DNA from: Dugong dugon
Taxonomy: Eukaryota; Chordata; Mammalia; Sirenia; Dugongidae
NCBI GenBank assembly: GCA_030035585.1
Contig: CM057461.1
Span: forward strand, 170,139,624 to 170,203,623
DNA length: 64,000 nt
Reading direction: 5' to 3'
Position 1 is the first letter of the stretch. The number at the start of each line of letters is the position of its first letter. The notes under the pieces were generated by a model. It had not been told where the DNA came from, ran no database searches, and worked only from the letters and a program-made list of their open reading frames with translations. Made by a program: the position numbers and the translations under genes. Below, in pieces: positions 34,370-45,645 of this stretch.

Positions 34370-34990
34370 TTACTCTTTAAGTTTATTGTTCACTGAGTGT
34401 TTTGGCATAGGTATTTTTCACTTTCAGTAAGTATGGTAACTGTATATCTAAAACTAATACTTGCAAAACCAGCCAAATGAGGGGCTATATTGGCTCTCCA
34501 AAAGAATTCACCTCTGTAATGCACTGAGAATATGATTTAGAAAAATCTGTTTTTTTATAGAACTTTTCAAGAGCATGGTTATTATAAAAAGTAAACGTTC
34601 CTCAGACTCAGACTTTTTTAAAAAGTCAAAATATATAATTTAGTGTTGTTCAAAGAAATTGCACATTCATACAGACAGCAATGTATTTATATAAGGAACT
34701 TTACTGTTCATGGATTTGGTTTATCTAAAGTCAAATCATATAATCCCAATTGTGCTCGTTCCAGATATGCTGATGCATAAACCATCTTGCTCTTTATAAA
34801 TCAAGTGAACAACTATTATGTGCCTTTTATATGCCCAAGATTTTACTGGCACAATGAGGGTTATACAAATAGGGTTGCATAATATACAGCAACCCCTGTG
34901 ACATGGATTTCAACCATACCCCCAGTGACCCAGGTATTTGCAGGTTATAAATGAGTTGCCTTTATCATCCAACAATCCAAGTGATTTGTG
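34370..34990. other. no gene seen; AT-rich, possible short L2 remnant
   Basis: About 34800-34870 (actattatgtgccttttata) is weakly like an antisense L2 end. The rest is unassigned. Confidence 0.3.
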
Positions 34991-34997
34991 GTGGATT

Positions 34998-35145
34998 TTC
35001 CAGGTGGTGATGAATAGAATGACTAACTGTCCAGGTTTTAGCATGACTGAGGGAGTCCCCAGGGATGCAAGACTTCCAGTGCTGAACCAGCAAATGTTCT
35101 CGGCAAACTGGGATAACAGGATATGTTGGTCACTCTGGAAAGCTG
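34998..35145. repeat. Old DNA-transposon-like repeat fragment, unassigned
   Basis: The text actaactgtccaggttttag ... cactctgg resembles a common mammalian non-autonomous element with a 'gtcccaggtttgcctgggac' motif. The related fragment at 42330-42600 supports a shared family. Confidence 0.4.
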
Positions 35146-35257
35146 AGGAAGAAGTAGAATTGATAAATTATATCAGTGTAATGTGCATATACACTCTTTC
35201 CCTCCCTCTGTCCCCCCGCTGTGCCTCCCCATTACATCTTATCCTATCTTACACTCT

Positions 35258-35500
35258 TAGGGTAGCTCTATAGCACAGTGACTAAGAACCAGGCTCAAGT
35301 TTCAAGTAGACATGTGTTTAAGTTCCAGCTTTGCCACGAACTCTTTCTCTTGAGCCAATGACTTAATTTCTCCAACCCTGCTTCCTTATTTGTGAAATGC
35401 AGAACACTGTTAACTTATGATGATTGAGAAAATTGATGGAAGTAGTTACCACAGTGCCTGACGCGTATTTCATGCTTCATACACGTTAAGGATTATTATC
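35258..35500 (+). repeat. MIR SINE, sense
   Basis: gctctatagcacagtgacta, then ttaagttccagctttgccac, then cacagtgcctgacgcgtatt and a terminal acacgttaaggattatta. Confidence 0.85.
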
Positions 35501-35793
35501 TGTCTGCTTAGGCAGTTAGAGGTACTTAGGACTTCCAGTGTTCTGACTCTACTAAGACTGATATCAGGCCATGCTGTGGACCATATGGGATTAAACCTTC
35601 TCACCACAGTGCATTTGGTAGGCCATAAGCAGATCAGTCCTTTCTCCTTTCATTAATATGAAACAAAAAGACTGGAATAGCTGAAGGAAAGTCATGCTTA
35701 CCTAGAGCTTTTCCAATTTTTGTGATCCAGCCACTTCAACCAAGGTCCTTGCATTATTGTTCACACACATATGACACACACACAGACACAAAT

Positions 35794-35827
<34 letters not shown>

Positions 35828-35938
35828 GGGGAGGGTTTCTATATTGTTGAGATGGAAGAAGCCAAAGAAACATTTTTTTCCTTTGTTTTCTTGACTATTT
35901 AGGAAGAAAATGATATGGACTAAAAAGGGAGATTCAAG
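35501..35938. other. no gene seen; contains a (CA)n tract
   Basis: A CA run lies at about 35795-35825. A minus-strand open frame across it has low-complexity Cys/Val repeats and is not a gene. Confidence 0.4.
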
Positions 35939-35939
35939 A

Positions 35940-36263
35940 GCATTGGTGTTCGGTGGTAGAACTCTTGCCTTCCACACGGGAGATCCCAGTTCAATTCCTG
36001 GTCAATGCACCTCATGCGCAGCCACCACTCATCTGTCAGTGGAAGCTTGTGTGTTGCTATGATGCTGAACAGGTTTCAGCAGAGCTTCCAGACTAAGATG
36101 AGTAGGAAGAAAGACGGACGTGGTGACCTACTTCTGAAAATAAGTCATTGGAAACCCTATTGATCACAACTTTCTGATCACTGGTATCATGACGATGGTG
36201 CAGGACCAGGCATGTTTTGTTCTAACGTACCTGGGGTCACTGTGAGTCGAGGCTGACAACAAC
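35940..36263 (+). mobile_element. Composite SINE: tRNA-Gly-like head, RTE leader body, RTE 3' tail
   Basis: The first 70 bases (gcattggtgttcggtggtag ... tcctggtcaatgc) follow tRNA-Gly from the acceptor stem to its complement, with A-box and B-box (cagttcaattcctgg). Next comes cactcatctgtcagtggaag through gagtaggaagaaagac and ctacttctgaaaataa, matching the RTE leader at 24988-25180. The end, gatggtgcaggaccaggca to gtcactgtgagtcgaggctg and acaacaac, matches the RTE 3' end. It is not a functional tRNA gene: the body is fused and no terminator follows. Confidence 0.8.
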
Positions 36264-36264
36264 C

Positions 36265-37600
36265 CAGAGGGGAACTGGAGAGACAGGACTGGGATGCAGG
36301 TGGGGCAAGTTCTAGGAAGATAATACACAGAGATATTTTCACCACAAAGTTACTGCTAAAAGCAACTAGGAAACACCACCACTCCGGTGAGTGTGACCTC
36401 CTGGTAATTTCCCTGGGGAGTACCCCCATCAGAGAACTCATCAGAATCAGGAGGAAGCTGAGCTAGGTAAATTCCAAAACAGCAGGGAGTGGGTGGGCAC
36501 CATGTGAAGGCCTAGAGACAGTCCAACAAGTTTCCCAGCGGGCTTCCCCTTCCCGCTCTGACAGCCACAAACATGAGCTCAGCCAAGAAAAGGGGGACAC
36601 TGCAGACAGGGATTATTACTGGTGTTTCCGTTTGTCTCTCAGCTTCCTGTGTTTGAAATGAAGGGATCCAAGGTTTTCTGTGACCACACTTTTGTCCAGG
36701 GTTCTTTCTTCAAGAGGTGTTCATGAATTTGCAAGTCTGCCAGGAAACAGTGTGAGTCATGGCTTCTGAGCAGACAGTATTCAGCTGTAGAAATTCCCAG
36801 AGATATGACTTGTTTATAGGAAAGGAAACAGAGCTATTCTGAGCTGCCAGGGAAAGAGGAAAGTGCTGCTCGGTTTTTTAAATGCCGTGTTGAAAGGTCA
36901 TACAGTCAGCCAGAGTGCCAGCAAGAGCCCAGTATAGACACTGATTTTAGCAGCTCCTTTGTGCACAGTTTAGAGGATATGTTTGAGTTTGGCATTTTAC
37001 AGTGTGGTGAAGACTCATGGCATTGCGATTGCACTCTCCGTCTTAGGCCTAGAGGAAGCCAGTGGGGTGGGGGGACACAGCTGACGGGGTCATTGGGCCT
37101 GGCTGAGGGAGCAGGGCCTGAACCTTTTGTTGGAGAGGGATGAGAACATACAAAGGCACCAACTTTGACAACTTTCTAACTTCGCATTTTGTGAGCAGGC
37201 CACTGGTTTGTGTTCCCATGTTTCATGCTGCCTCCTCTAATGTCTTTTTTTCACAGTGTTAACAACTGTGATGCCAACTGTCATTACCTTAAAGAATTGT
37301 TCAAAGCTACCACTTTTGGAGACTGTGCCCAAGGAGAGAAACTCAAGGGGATCCCCACTCTCTCCCACCACCCTTACTTCTGTGTTGGCCTAATTTCTTG
37401 TGTGTTGAGTTGGACCCTGAGATGTTAGAACTCATAAAAGCATCATTCACACATTTGTCACTGTTAGCAGAGCCAGTCAGCTGGCAACCGAGATTGATTT
37501 CTCGGGAGAAAGTAACCCACTGAGCACTCCCTGATTCAACAATAATTAACCTATGTGATCATTTCATGGATACCATATTTGATAAAATCAACACCTTTTC
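36265..37600. other. no gene seen; repeat-poor DNA
   Basis: No transposon recognised over 1.3 kb. Open frames (up to 84 codons) have no domain. Confidence 0.35.
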
Positions 37601-38430
37601 CTAATTATTGAGTAAACATTTAAATAGTAATAGAAGGATACCCCTTCAATGTGATAAAGATGCTCTTGGCTTAAAATAAATAAAGATTATATTTAATAAC
37701 CAAACACTAGAAACATTCAAAATCAGAAACAAACAGGAACAATGTCCTTTAATATCATTATCACTTTAGATTCTCTGGCTAATACAATAAGTCTTAAAAC
37801 AAAAGGAATAAATTTTATGAATCAAGATATTAAAGTACCAAAAATCACAAGAGCATATATCTGGAAAAAGCAAAGGATTAGCTAAAAGCTTTCTTAATTG
37901 ATAAAGAGTCATAAAGTGGCTTGGAATAAGATAAATACATAAAAAGCGATAGTATTCCTGTATTCTGGCAATGACTGGGTAAGCAATATAATGAAAAAGA
38001 AAAACTATTCAAATAGCAATGAATATAAAATATGTACAAACTCAATAAGAAATATGTTAAAACTTTAAAAACTTGACTGAGAGATAATTTTAACAGGAAC
38101 TTATAGAAAGAGTTATACTTTTCTTAGATGAAACACACAATATAAAGATGTTAATGCTTCTCAAGCTTAGTAAGAGAATCCTAATAAAAAATCCAACATG
38201 GCTTTTCTTGGAAGTCATTAAAGTTAGCTTTGACTAATTGCTGAACATGGTGCCAATCTCATAACAACGACTCAAAACAGTAAACAGGGAACACTAGCAA
38301 AAGATATTTCTTGAGAGCAGTCTTGTCAGATATCAGAACCTATTGTAAAGCACCAATAATTAAAACTGTGAGTTTAATATAAACATTTATAATAATCAAA
38401 CACATTTATATTTAATCAAACACTCTTCAA
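37600..38430 (+). mobile_element. Old L1 ORF2 fragment, heavily degraded
   Basis: The text catatatctggaaaaagcaa, tgtattctggcaatgactgg, aaaatccaacatggcttttc and ctattgtaaagcaccaataa follows the order of the L1 RT and C-terminal region at low identity. Confidence 0.6.
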
Positions 38431-38569
38431 CAGACCCTATTATGCATATGTGTCACATTTTCTGGGGCATCCCAGAAACGGAAGTAAGATAATCAGAGAG
38501 TGACCAATTAGGAGTACATACTTAAGGGTAGGAATCAACATAAAAAAGAAAAAGGGCGGGCAAGTAATA

Positions 38570-38765
38570 CATAATGTATTTCTACGTGGCAACTACTCGA
38601 CTCTGACATTGTAGCGTGAAAGCAGACAATGCAATGAATGCAAACAATAGTCATAAATAATGTAAACAATAGCCATAAATAAATGGGCACGACTGTGTTC
38701 CAATAAAGCTTTATTTACATAAACAGGCAGCAGACTGGTCACACTTTGACAACTCCTGTGTTAGA
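38570..38765 (+). repeat. Old non-autonomous DNA transposon fragment (hAT-like)
   Basis: ggcaactactcgactctgac, then gttccaataaagctttattt and caggcagcagactggtcaca belong to a common placental repeat. Family name not recalled with certainty. A short tandem doubling (caatagtcataaataa / caatagccataaataa) lies inside. Confidence 0.6.
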
Positions 38766-38935
38766 CTATTTAAATTGGTAATCTCATTTAATTATCCGAA
38801 ATACTCTTCTGATAGGAAATCAGAACCCAGAAAGGTTACTCAGCTTGGCCACATGAGAGGGTAAGACCAACACAGATATTCTCTTTAATAAGTGGCAAAG
38901 TTAAAATTGGAACTCGGGTCTTGTGACTCTAAATT
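38766..38935 (-). repeat. MIR fragment, antisense
   Basis: taatctcatttaattatccg then tggcaaagttaaaattggaa matches reverse MIR. Confidence 0.7.
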
Positions 38936-38939
38936 GTGG

Positions 38940-40270
38940 AAGTGTGTAGTCTTCTTGTTGGGCAGCCTCCTGTGACTTGGGGGTGTTAACAAGTTTTTGT
39001 AAACGTGCAGTCTCAGAAGGTAGAAGAAAACCTTGAACGGGTTGAGTTTAAAGAAATAAACACTTGCTGCACTCAACCAGGAGGGGAGTAAGTATGATCC
39101 ACACTGTGATCATTTCCAGTCCATGGACGCTATGAAATTCCCAGTCACCTCACACACTCGCTCCTCCCTCCCAGACATTAACTCTGCTCTCTCTAATACA
39201 TAGTTTGCTGGAGTTGTAGAGGGAGGTATGTGCGTGCTTGCGTGCATGCATGCGTGCAGGTGTGTTTTGTGTGCGTGTTAGGTAGGGGCAGATTTGTGGT
39301 TGTTCATAGAAGCAGGAAATTCCAAAAAACTAAGTGATCTGGAACACTTCATTTAACCTCTTTGGGCCAAATCTTCCCTTTGTATAGAATGGAAATGTCT
39401 TTCCTCGTCCTTTTTCTTTCCCAGGATGTAAAAATAATGAGATAGGAAGAAAAACTATGTAAAGTTCATTGGGTACCTCTGGGATACATGTCATCAAATG
39501 ACATGGTCTTACTGTCATCTGATCTCTCATGACTTAAACGGGCTCCAGTTCTTTGCATTTCCCTTTCAGCAGGGAACATTGCTGTCTTTATGTTGAACAC
39601 ATCCAGACCAGCACTATTAAACTGGTGCTTTGACAAGCACATCAACAAGAGACCAGAATATATGGCTCATAAAGGTGAAAGGACAGTGACTAAGGGGAGG
39701 AAACAAGCTTATAAACGACCCTGACACCATTCAGCTAGTTTTCATATTTCCTCCTATGAAAAATCTTGACATATTGGTACATTGCTATGAGTTATTTCTT
39801 CATATAACTGCACATAGTGGCCTAACATTATTTATTTGATCTTGTACAGTATTATTTGGGACTACAGACTTATTTTATTTTAAGCTCAATGACATTTCAT
39901 CAACAGTTAACACAGCACGAGTAGCTAAAACTCACTTCAGTACAGGACATGAGACCCCCAGGATTTTGCTGCATTATTTTTGTTTGAATGAATAGCTATC
40001 TGACTTTCTCTTCTTTTGGTAGTTTCTGCTTTAACCCAGCTTTGTCTGTTTTGAGCCATATTTTTCAGTCTATGATTACGTATTATATTATTTATTTCAC
40101 CACAAGATTTATTTGTTATCTGTAGTAATGAAAATTAGTTTCCTCCATTTGCCATGTTAGCTATGCTTAAAAAGGGAAGATGTTTCTCTCCTGCCCATTG
40201 TTAGGGGGGAGGTAGGATAGAAAGGAGATGGAGACACTCATTGAAGATTCTCTGGAGAAATTCCATCTGT
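38940..40270. other. no gene seen; unassigned DNA with a TGCG-rich simple repeat
   Basis: Alternating tgcgtgcttgcgtgcatgca lies at about 39228-39280. The remainder shows no recognised repeat or exon. Confidence 0.35.
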
Positions 40271-40356
40271 ATTAATTTCCTAGGGCTGCCATAACAAACT
40301 ACCGCAAACTGAGTGACTTAAAACAACAAAAATTCATTCCAGCACAGTTCTAGACG

Positions 40357-40548
40357 CTAATCCATTGCCATCGAGTCAATTCCAACTCATAGTGACCCTA
40401 TAGAATGAAGTAAAACTGTCCCATAGGGTTTCCTTGGCTGTAATCTTTACATGAGCAGACTGCCACATCTTTCTCCTACAGAGCCGCTGGTGGTTTGGAA
40501 CCACCGACCTTTCGATTAGCAGTCGAGCACTTAACCACTGTGAAACCA
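40357..40548 (-). mobile_element. AfroSINE, antisense, inside the LTR
   Basis: Tail ttgccatcgagtcaattcca at left and head ccactgtgaaaccagaggct at right. The LTR text on both sides joins after removal (cagttctag / ctagaagtcc). Confidence 0.92.
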
Positions 40549-40767
40549 GAGGCTAGAAGTCCAAAATCAAGGTGTCTGCAGGGCAATGCTTCCTCCAGAG
40601 GCTCTAGGGAGGAATCATGCCCTGCATCTTCTAGCTTCTAGTAGTTGCCAGCAACCCTTGGTGTTCCCTGGCTTGTGGCAGGCACAAGTCCAATTTTTGC
40701 CTCCGCTTTCACATAGCGTTCTCCTCTCTGTGACGTGTCTCCATGTCCAGATTTCTTTCTTCTAACA

Positions 40768-40805
40768 GTTGTTATGAGTCAGAATCGACTCAACGGCCAC
40801 AGGTA
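40768..40805 (+). mobile_element. AfroSINE tail fragment
   Basis: gttatgagtcagaatcgact plus caacggccacaggta is the SINE 3' end only, about 38 bp, inside the LTR. Confidence 0.75.
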
Positions 40806-41137
40806 ATAAGGACAAAAATTACATTGGATTTAGGGACCAACCTAATCCAGTGTAACCTCATTGTAATTTGATTACACCTGAAAAGATTGTTTCCAGTTAA
40901 GGTCACATTCACAGGTTCCAGGTAGACATGAATTTTGGGGGGGACACTGTTCAATCCAGTACACCATCTTAGAGAAACTCTGCTCTGGGATTGAGGAACT
41001 GGCCCGAAATACAAGCAGGGTTCATGTTGAAAGAGTCCACATGGCTCAGTGAACTCTTTCAATTTGAGGCCGAGTCCCGCGTGGTGCCTGGAATTTTATA
41101 ATGCTCTCTGGAAACTCAGAAATTATTGGTCCTAATC

Positions 41138-41173
41138 AGTCACTATGAATTGAAATCGACTCGACAGCTGCCT
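41138..41173 (+). mobile_element. AfroSINE or RTE tail fragment
   Basis: tcactatgaattgaaatcga then ctcgacagctgcc is the shared SINE/RTE 3' end. Too short to say which. Confidence 0.65.
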
Positions 41174-41174
41174 C

Positions 41175-41735
41175 TTCCCTTCTTATTTCCCTAATCTCAA
41201 TTAGCTACTGACCCTCTGGTCTTCTCTATGTAAAGCTACTAAATCAACTGTTTTCTAATGTTACTCTAATTTTTGTTTTGTTTTAAGCTCTTTTACTTAA
41301 TTTCTGCCCAGTTGATAAGAACAGCCATACATTTAATCTGATTCTGTCATCAAGGCAGTTGAAAACCCCAACGATTTTGGAATCTACTATGAATAGGTTC
41401 AGCCCATATGTAAACTCAACCCACTTTTCAACAGCTCTGTGACAGCTTTCTCCTCTGTAACATGAGAAAACGCCCACCTAGTTCACAGAGATGTTGGAAG
41501 CATTATATAATAAGCAAGACTGCACTGCATTTTGTGATTGACAACATACATTTCCTTAATAAAATAATAAAAACATATGCCTCCGAGAAGATAAACACTA
41601 GATTTCTTGGGTGTTCTGTGTATTCCAGCACTTTGCTTGTTCTTGAGAAGAATTCACCAATCAGGGTGATCATATTCATTAATAAAGATATGCATTGAAT
41701 TTTGCAGTTCTGTAATGATTGTAATTTAGCCCTCT
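41175..41735. other. no gene seen; unassigned DNA
   Basis: Nothing recognised. Open frames overlap on both strands without domains. Confidence 0.3.
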
Positions 41736-41737
41736 GT

Positions 41738-42240
41738 TTTAAAAAAAAATTATTGAAGTATAACAGGCGCACAGAAAAATGGGCAAGTCATAAATGTCAC
41801 CAACCAGTTGTCATCGAATCAGTACTGACTCATGGCAACTCAGTGTGTGTCAGAGTAGAACTGTGCTCCATAGGGTTTTCAATGGCTGAATTTTTGGAAG
41901 TAGTTCGCCTGGCCTTTCTTCTGAGGCCCCTCTGGTTGGACTTGAACCTCCAACCTTTCAGTTAGCAGGCAAGTGTGTGTTAATCGTTTGCACAACCCAG
42001 GGACTCCATAAATGTTACAGTGTGATGAATTTTCACAAAGTGAACATACCTGCATAACCAACACTTGGATTAAGAAATAGAATATTTCCAGCATCTCAGA
42101 AACCCCAAGACCGCATTCTAAACAAACCTTCCCCCAAAGATAACCACTATCCTGACTTATAACACCATAGATTAGGTTTGCTTAGTTTTTAATTTTTTTA
42201 TACATGGCATTATACAGTATTAGCACAGTTCTTTCTGAAG
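41738..42240 (-). mobile_element. L1 3' UTR fragment, antisense, split by AfroSINE
   Basis: aattattgaagtataacagg at left, and cataccgcataaccaacact-like and aaagataaccactatcctga text at right, belong to a common antisense L1M-type 3' region (tttattgaggtataa... aaccactgatc...). The SINE at 41797-42006 interrupts it. Confidence 0.6.
41797..42006 (-). mobile_element. AfroSINE, antisense, long subfamily
   Basis: Tail cagttgtcatcgaatcagta at left and head tttgcacaacccagggactc at right. Duplication cataaatgt on both sides. Confidence 0.92.
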
Positions 42241-42329
42241 CTTACTTAAGCAAAAGTATGAGCCCTGAAGAAGTTTGCCTTTTCTAAGCTAATTAGAGGA
42301 AACAGACCTGGAGGAGGATGGTGAGAAGT

Positions 42330-42600
42330 ACCAGAACCATATCATTTGTTGTCCAAACTGGGACACTTTTAAGAGTAGAAGGAGGTACTATTAATAATGA
42401 CGTTGGGACAAAAGGCATAAATAATGACTGTCCCAGCAAACCAGGACATGTGGTAGGAGGGATGGTAGAAGGCAGCCGGGACACACGGGCAGACAAAATC
42501 AATCTTAGAGGCCACAAACAGAGCCCATCCACACTGCATGAGATGTATGTCGGATTGAGGGGCAGGTACACTTCCTAGCACCTTTTCTGATCACTCTGGT
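42330..42600. repeat. Old DNA-transposon-like repeat fragment, unassigned
   Basis: atttgttgtccaaactggga, then aatgactgtcccagcaaacc and gatcactctggtaa, match the same common family as 34998-35145. Confidence 0.4.
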
Positions 42601-42604
42601 AAAA

Positions 42605-42795
42605 CTCAAGTCAATAAATATTTACTGAGTTCCTGCTGTGTGGAATACACTGTAATGGCACAAAGATAACTCAGGCACTGTCCATGTTCACAAAAAGCTC
42701 ATAGTCTAATAGTGGCAATAAGGCAAGGTCACAAACAGCTATACTGTGAGGTACCTGCCAGTGGAAATATACGAAGTGCTATATTGGCTCCAAAG
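42605..42795 (-). repeat. L2 LINE fragment, antisense
   Basis: aaatatttactgagttcctg, then aaaaagctcatagtctaata is the reverse of the L2 3' end. The AfroSINE pair follows. Confidence 0.65.
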
Positions 42796-42970
42796 AGCCC
42801 TGGTGATGCATCGATCAAGCACTTGGCTGCTAATCAGCAGGTTGGTGGTTCGAACCCACCCAGTAGCTCTGCTGGAGAAAAATTGCAGCCAAGACAATCC
42901 TATGGGGCAGTTCTACTCCATCACATGTGGTCTGTATAAGTCAAAATCAACTCAACGGCACCCAACAACA
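42796..42970 (+). mobile_element. AfroSINE, sense, with (aac)n RTE-type tail
   Basis: Head gagccctggtgatgcatcga, B-box ggttggtggttcgaacccac. The end aacggcacccaacaacaaca is like RTE rather than gggtttggtt. Imperfect duplication ttggctccaaag / tgggttccaagg. Confidence 0.9.
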
Positions 42971-43015
42971 ACATATGGGTTCCAAGGAAGTATATAAAGT
43001 GCTATGTGTGTTTCA

Positions 43016-43162
43016 GGAGCCCTGGTGGCTCAGTGGTTAAGAGCTTGGCTGATAACCAAGAGGTTGGCAGTTCGAATCCACAAGCCACTCCTTGGAAACC
43101 CTATTGGGTCACTATGAGTAAGAATCAATTCCATGGCAAGGGTTTTTGGTTTTTTTTTTAAG
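43016..43162 (+). mobile_element. AfroSINE, sense, internally shortened
   Basis: Head ggagccctggtggctcagtg to tail attccatggcaagggttttt. The segment ggggcagttctactctgtcc found in other copies is missing between attg and ggtcactatg. Confidence 0.92.
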
Positions 43163-43260
43163 TTTTTTATCTGGATTCCAAGGGTTGAGAGACTACATCC
43201 ATTGGGAGACATGGGAAAAACATGGGGAAGGTAGAGGTTAAGATGAATCTAGATTCTACT

Positions 43261-43440
43261 CCACTGGTTCTCAACCTTGACTGCACATCTGGGTCACCTC
43301 GGGCACTTTTAAAACTCCTGCTACCCAGGCAATACCCCCAGAATAATTAAATCAGAATCTCTGGAAATGGGACCAAGCATCAGTATTTTCAAAGCTTCCC
43401 ACAGCTAATTCCAGTGAACAGCCAGGTTGGGGACCACTAT
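43261..43440 (+). mobile_element. MER5-type non-autonomous hAT transposon
   Basis: Left end cactggttctcaaccttgac, middle tcagaatctctggaaatggg, right end ggttggggaccactattc. Length near the family's 180 bp. Mammal-wide fossil with no coding capacity. Confidence 0.88.
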
Positions 43441-43559
43441 TCTTGAAAGATGAGTAGGCTTTAACCGGCAGGTAAGATGGGGAAGAGTGGAGACCATGGA
43501 GAGAACAGCTGTTGGTTAGCATAGTCCATCTTTAGTAGGCACACAGAGAAGAATTATCC

Positions 43560-44350
43560 ACTGGGAATTAAACGTGGAGGAAAAGCAGCAGGGCAAAAAT
43601 AATTTAACCCCCTTCAGGAAAAATATTAATTAATTATGAAACCATTCTCTGAGACCAGTAACAGTGATGAATGGGGAAAAGATGCACTGAACATCAAGGG
43701 AACTCAGAGTGGTAATAAATCCATCATAAATTGTACAAGCCATCTGATAACTTCTGTTCCTCACATTAGCATCCCATTAAGCCTCTAATAGTGATAGGAA
43801 GGAAACGGAAGGAAACTGGCTTCCTGGGTGAGCCCTAGCAGCCAGGAGAGAGTTAACAAGCTGCAGTCCTTCAGTGGCACCTTTAAGGACCTGAGCTCCA
43901 TTTGTAAAGGCTGCTTAGAGGTCCCTAACCTTGACCTATCACGCCTATGCTGTGGGAGTTTGTAGGGGGGGCCTGGAATTAATCACAGCAGGGACACAAT
44001 TTACCGATCAATACCAGCCAATTAGAAGGCTCCCTGCTACAGAGGGTCCCCCTGGAATGGCAGATGCCCTTTGCCCTTGACTTTTCGTGGGGGCAGATGT
44101 TTCTTCATCACAGATACTGATAAGGATGGTGTCAGAGCCGCTGTAGCTCATTTCACATCATGCCAACCCCGCCAGGACATCTTGAGGCTGAACTTTTTTA
44201 GCACTTATGCATGAGCCACCTGCTGGTGGAGGCTAAAGTTAGATAGGGATGAAAATTATATCGGTAATTAATTCACAGCCAATATGCCACTTTTTCTGTG
44301 AACTTAGCCGTGACCTTCAAGAAGCCACTGACAACAACAGAAAGCAGAAA
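43560..44350. promoter_or_regulatory. Candidate conserved non-coding (enhancer-like) block
   Basis: About 800 bp free of any repeat I recognise, within otherwise repeat-dense DNA. It holds many homeodomain-type cores (tattaattaattatg, gaattaatcacag, ggtaattaattcac), a GATA-type ctgataagg, an octamer-like ttatgcatga and an E-box cacctgctgg. No open frame suggests an exon. Conservation cannot be seen from one sequence. Confidence 0.35.
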
Positions 44351-45465
44351 CTCAGTCTTTTCGGTGAGTTCACTACTGTGTTGCTCTCCTGCTCTCCTGC
44401 CTCTGCTACCTGTTGGGAGAGAGGTGATTCCGAACCCTGGAGTACAGACAGAGAGTGCAGATTTTCATCCCATCACCTTCTCCCAAGAACTATGAAGAAC
44501 CACCCAGAAAAAGATCAGTAGCTACTATGTGTCATATGATCTGGATGGAGAACTCAAGCTAGAGCTAGAGAGTGGGCCCTAGGACCACCCTTCGTCCACA
44601 TTCTCAGGTGACAGCTATTTGCCATGATTGTTTACAAGGTGGTGCCAATTTTTTTTTTTTTTTTAATCAGTGTTCTGACATCTTTGCCACAAAGGTAACA
44701 TGCTCCAGGACACAGAAAGTTTAGAATAAAAAAACAATTAGATGACAGTGGAAAGTGTTCCAAAGTTTATCATTTATCTTTGGTTGTTTACATTTTTATT
44801 TTTATTTTAAGGAAAGCAGTCCATTACTGACGGCCTTCCTGGAGACCCTAGGACATTAGGCATCTGGCCCTATTCTCCTGTTTGTTTCATTCCCTCTGAC
44901 TTGCAGGATTTCCATCGCAGTTCCTTCGGATGCCAGTTGAAGGAACGGTTCTCGGTTCTTCCCCTCCTAAGTATTCCTCTGCCCCTTACACCCTCGAGAG
45001 TCATGATTTGAACACAAAACATAAAACAAGGTTTTGAGCTGACTTTAGGAAATACAAAGTATGGGGCAAATCATACTGTGATTCTGTCCCCTTCCCTTAC
45101 CCCAATCCATAAATCTTTTTATTTAAGTCAAATCTGATATAAATGTTCTCAAAAATATCCTTGAAGGGAAAAAACAATGTTTTGGAAAGTTAATGTAGGA
45201 ATTGTGAATGGATATGATAGGGACAAATCATAGAATTTTCCTTGAAAATGTAAAAGGAGGGGGAAAGTTTCATAGATGAGCTAATGATATATGTGTAATT
45301 AGACCCAAAAATATTTAAATGCACCACTTGGCAGGAGCTGCCTTCTTTCTGTCATGCCCTCCATCCACTAACTCTAAGCCCTTAACTCTCTAAGGCCCTC
45401 CTAAAACGTGAACCAGCCAGTCATTTCACATGACCTGAGGGATGACTGTACCCATGTTCTTTACT
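44351..45465. other. no gene seen; unassigned, T-tract at 44650
   Basis: A T-run at about 44650-44665 may be an antisense retroposon tail. Otherwise nothing recognised. Confidence 0.3.
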
Positions 45466-45467
45466 TA

Positions 45468-45645
45468 CATACCAGCTGCCACGGAGTAGGCGCCGACTCA
45501 TGGTGGCCCCCTGTGGTCAGAGTGGAACTGTGCTCCACAGGGTTTTCAAAGGCTGACTTTTCACAAGTAAATTGGCAGGTCTTTCTTCCAAGGTGCCTCT
45601 GGGTGGACTTAAGCCGCAAAACTTTCAGTTAGCACTCCTCTATAT
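45468..45645 (-). mobile_element. AfroSINE, antisense, tRNA head lost
   Basis: Tail ccagctgccacggagtaggc and cgactcatggtggccccctg, body ggttttcaaaggctgacttt, and it stops at ttcagttagcactcctc before the head. Confidence 0.85.

Larger units (their letters stand above)
40273..40965 (+). mobile_element. ERVL-type LTR (MLT2-like fossil) with nested AfroSINEs
   Basis: Begins tcctagggctgccataacaa and proceeds through tccaaaatcaaggtgtctgc, cctggcttgtggcaggcaca and ttaaggtcacattcacaggt to the end gacactgttcaatccagtac. AfroSINE insertions occur at 40357-40548 and 40768-40805. No internal genes are attached. The family was assigned from memory. Confidence 0.55.

Noticed and set aside
35940-36012. A functional tRNA-Gly gene
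   Set aside because: The tRNA-like part is fused directly to RTE-derived sequence without a T-run terminator, and the stems carry mismatches. It is a SINE promoter head.
39228-39280. Possible CRISPR-like or direct-repeat array
   Set aside because: It is a TGCG/TG-rich simple repeat. There are no spaced identical repeats, and a mammalian genome would not carry CRISPR.
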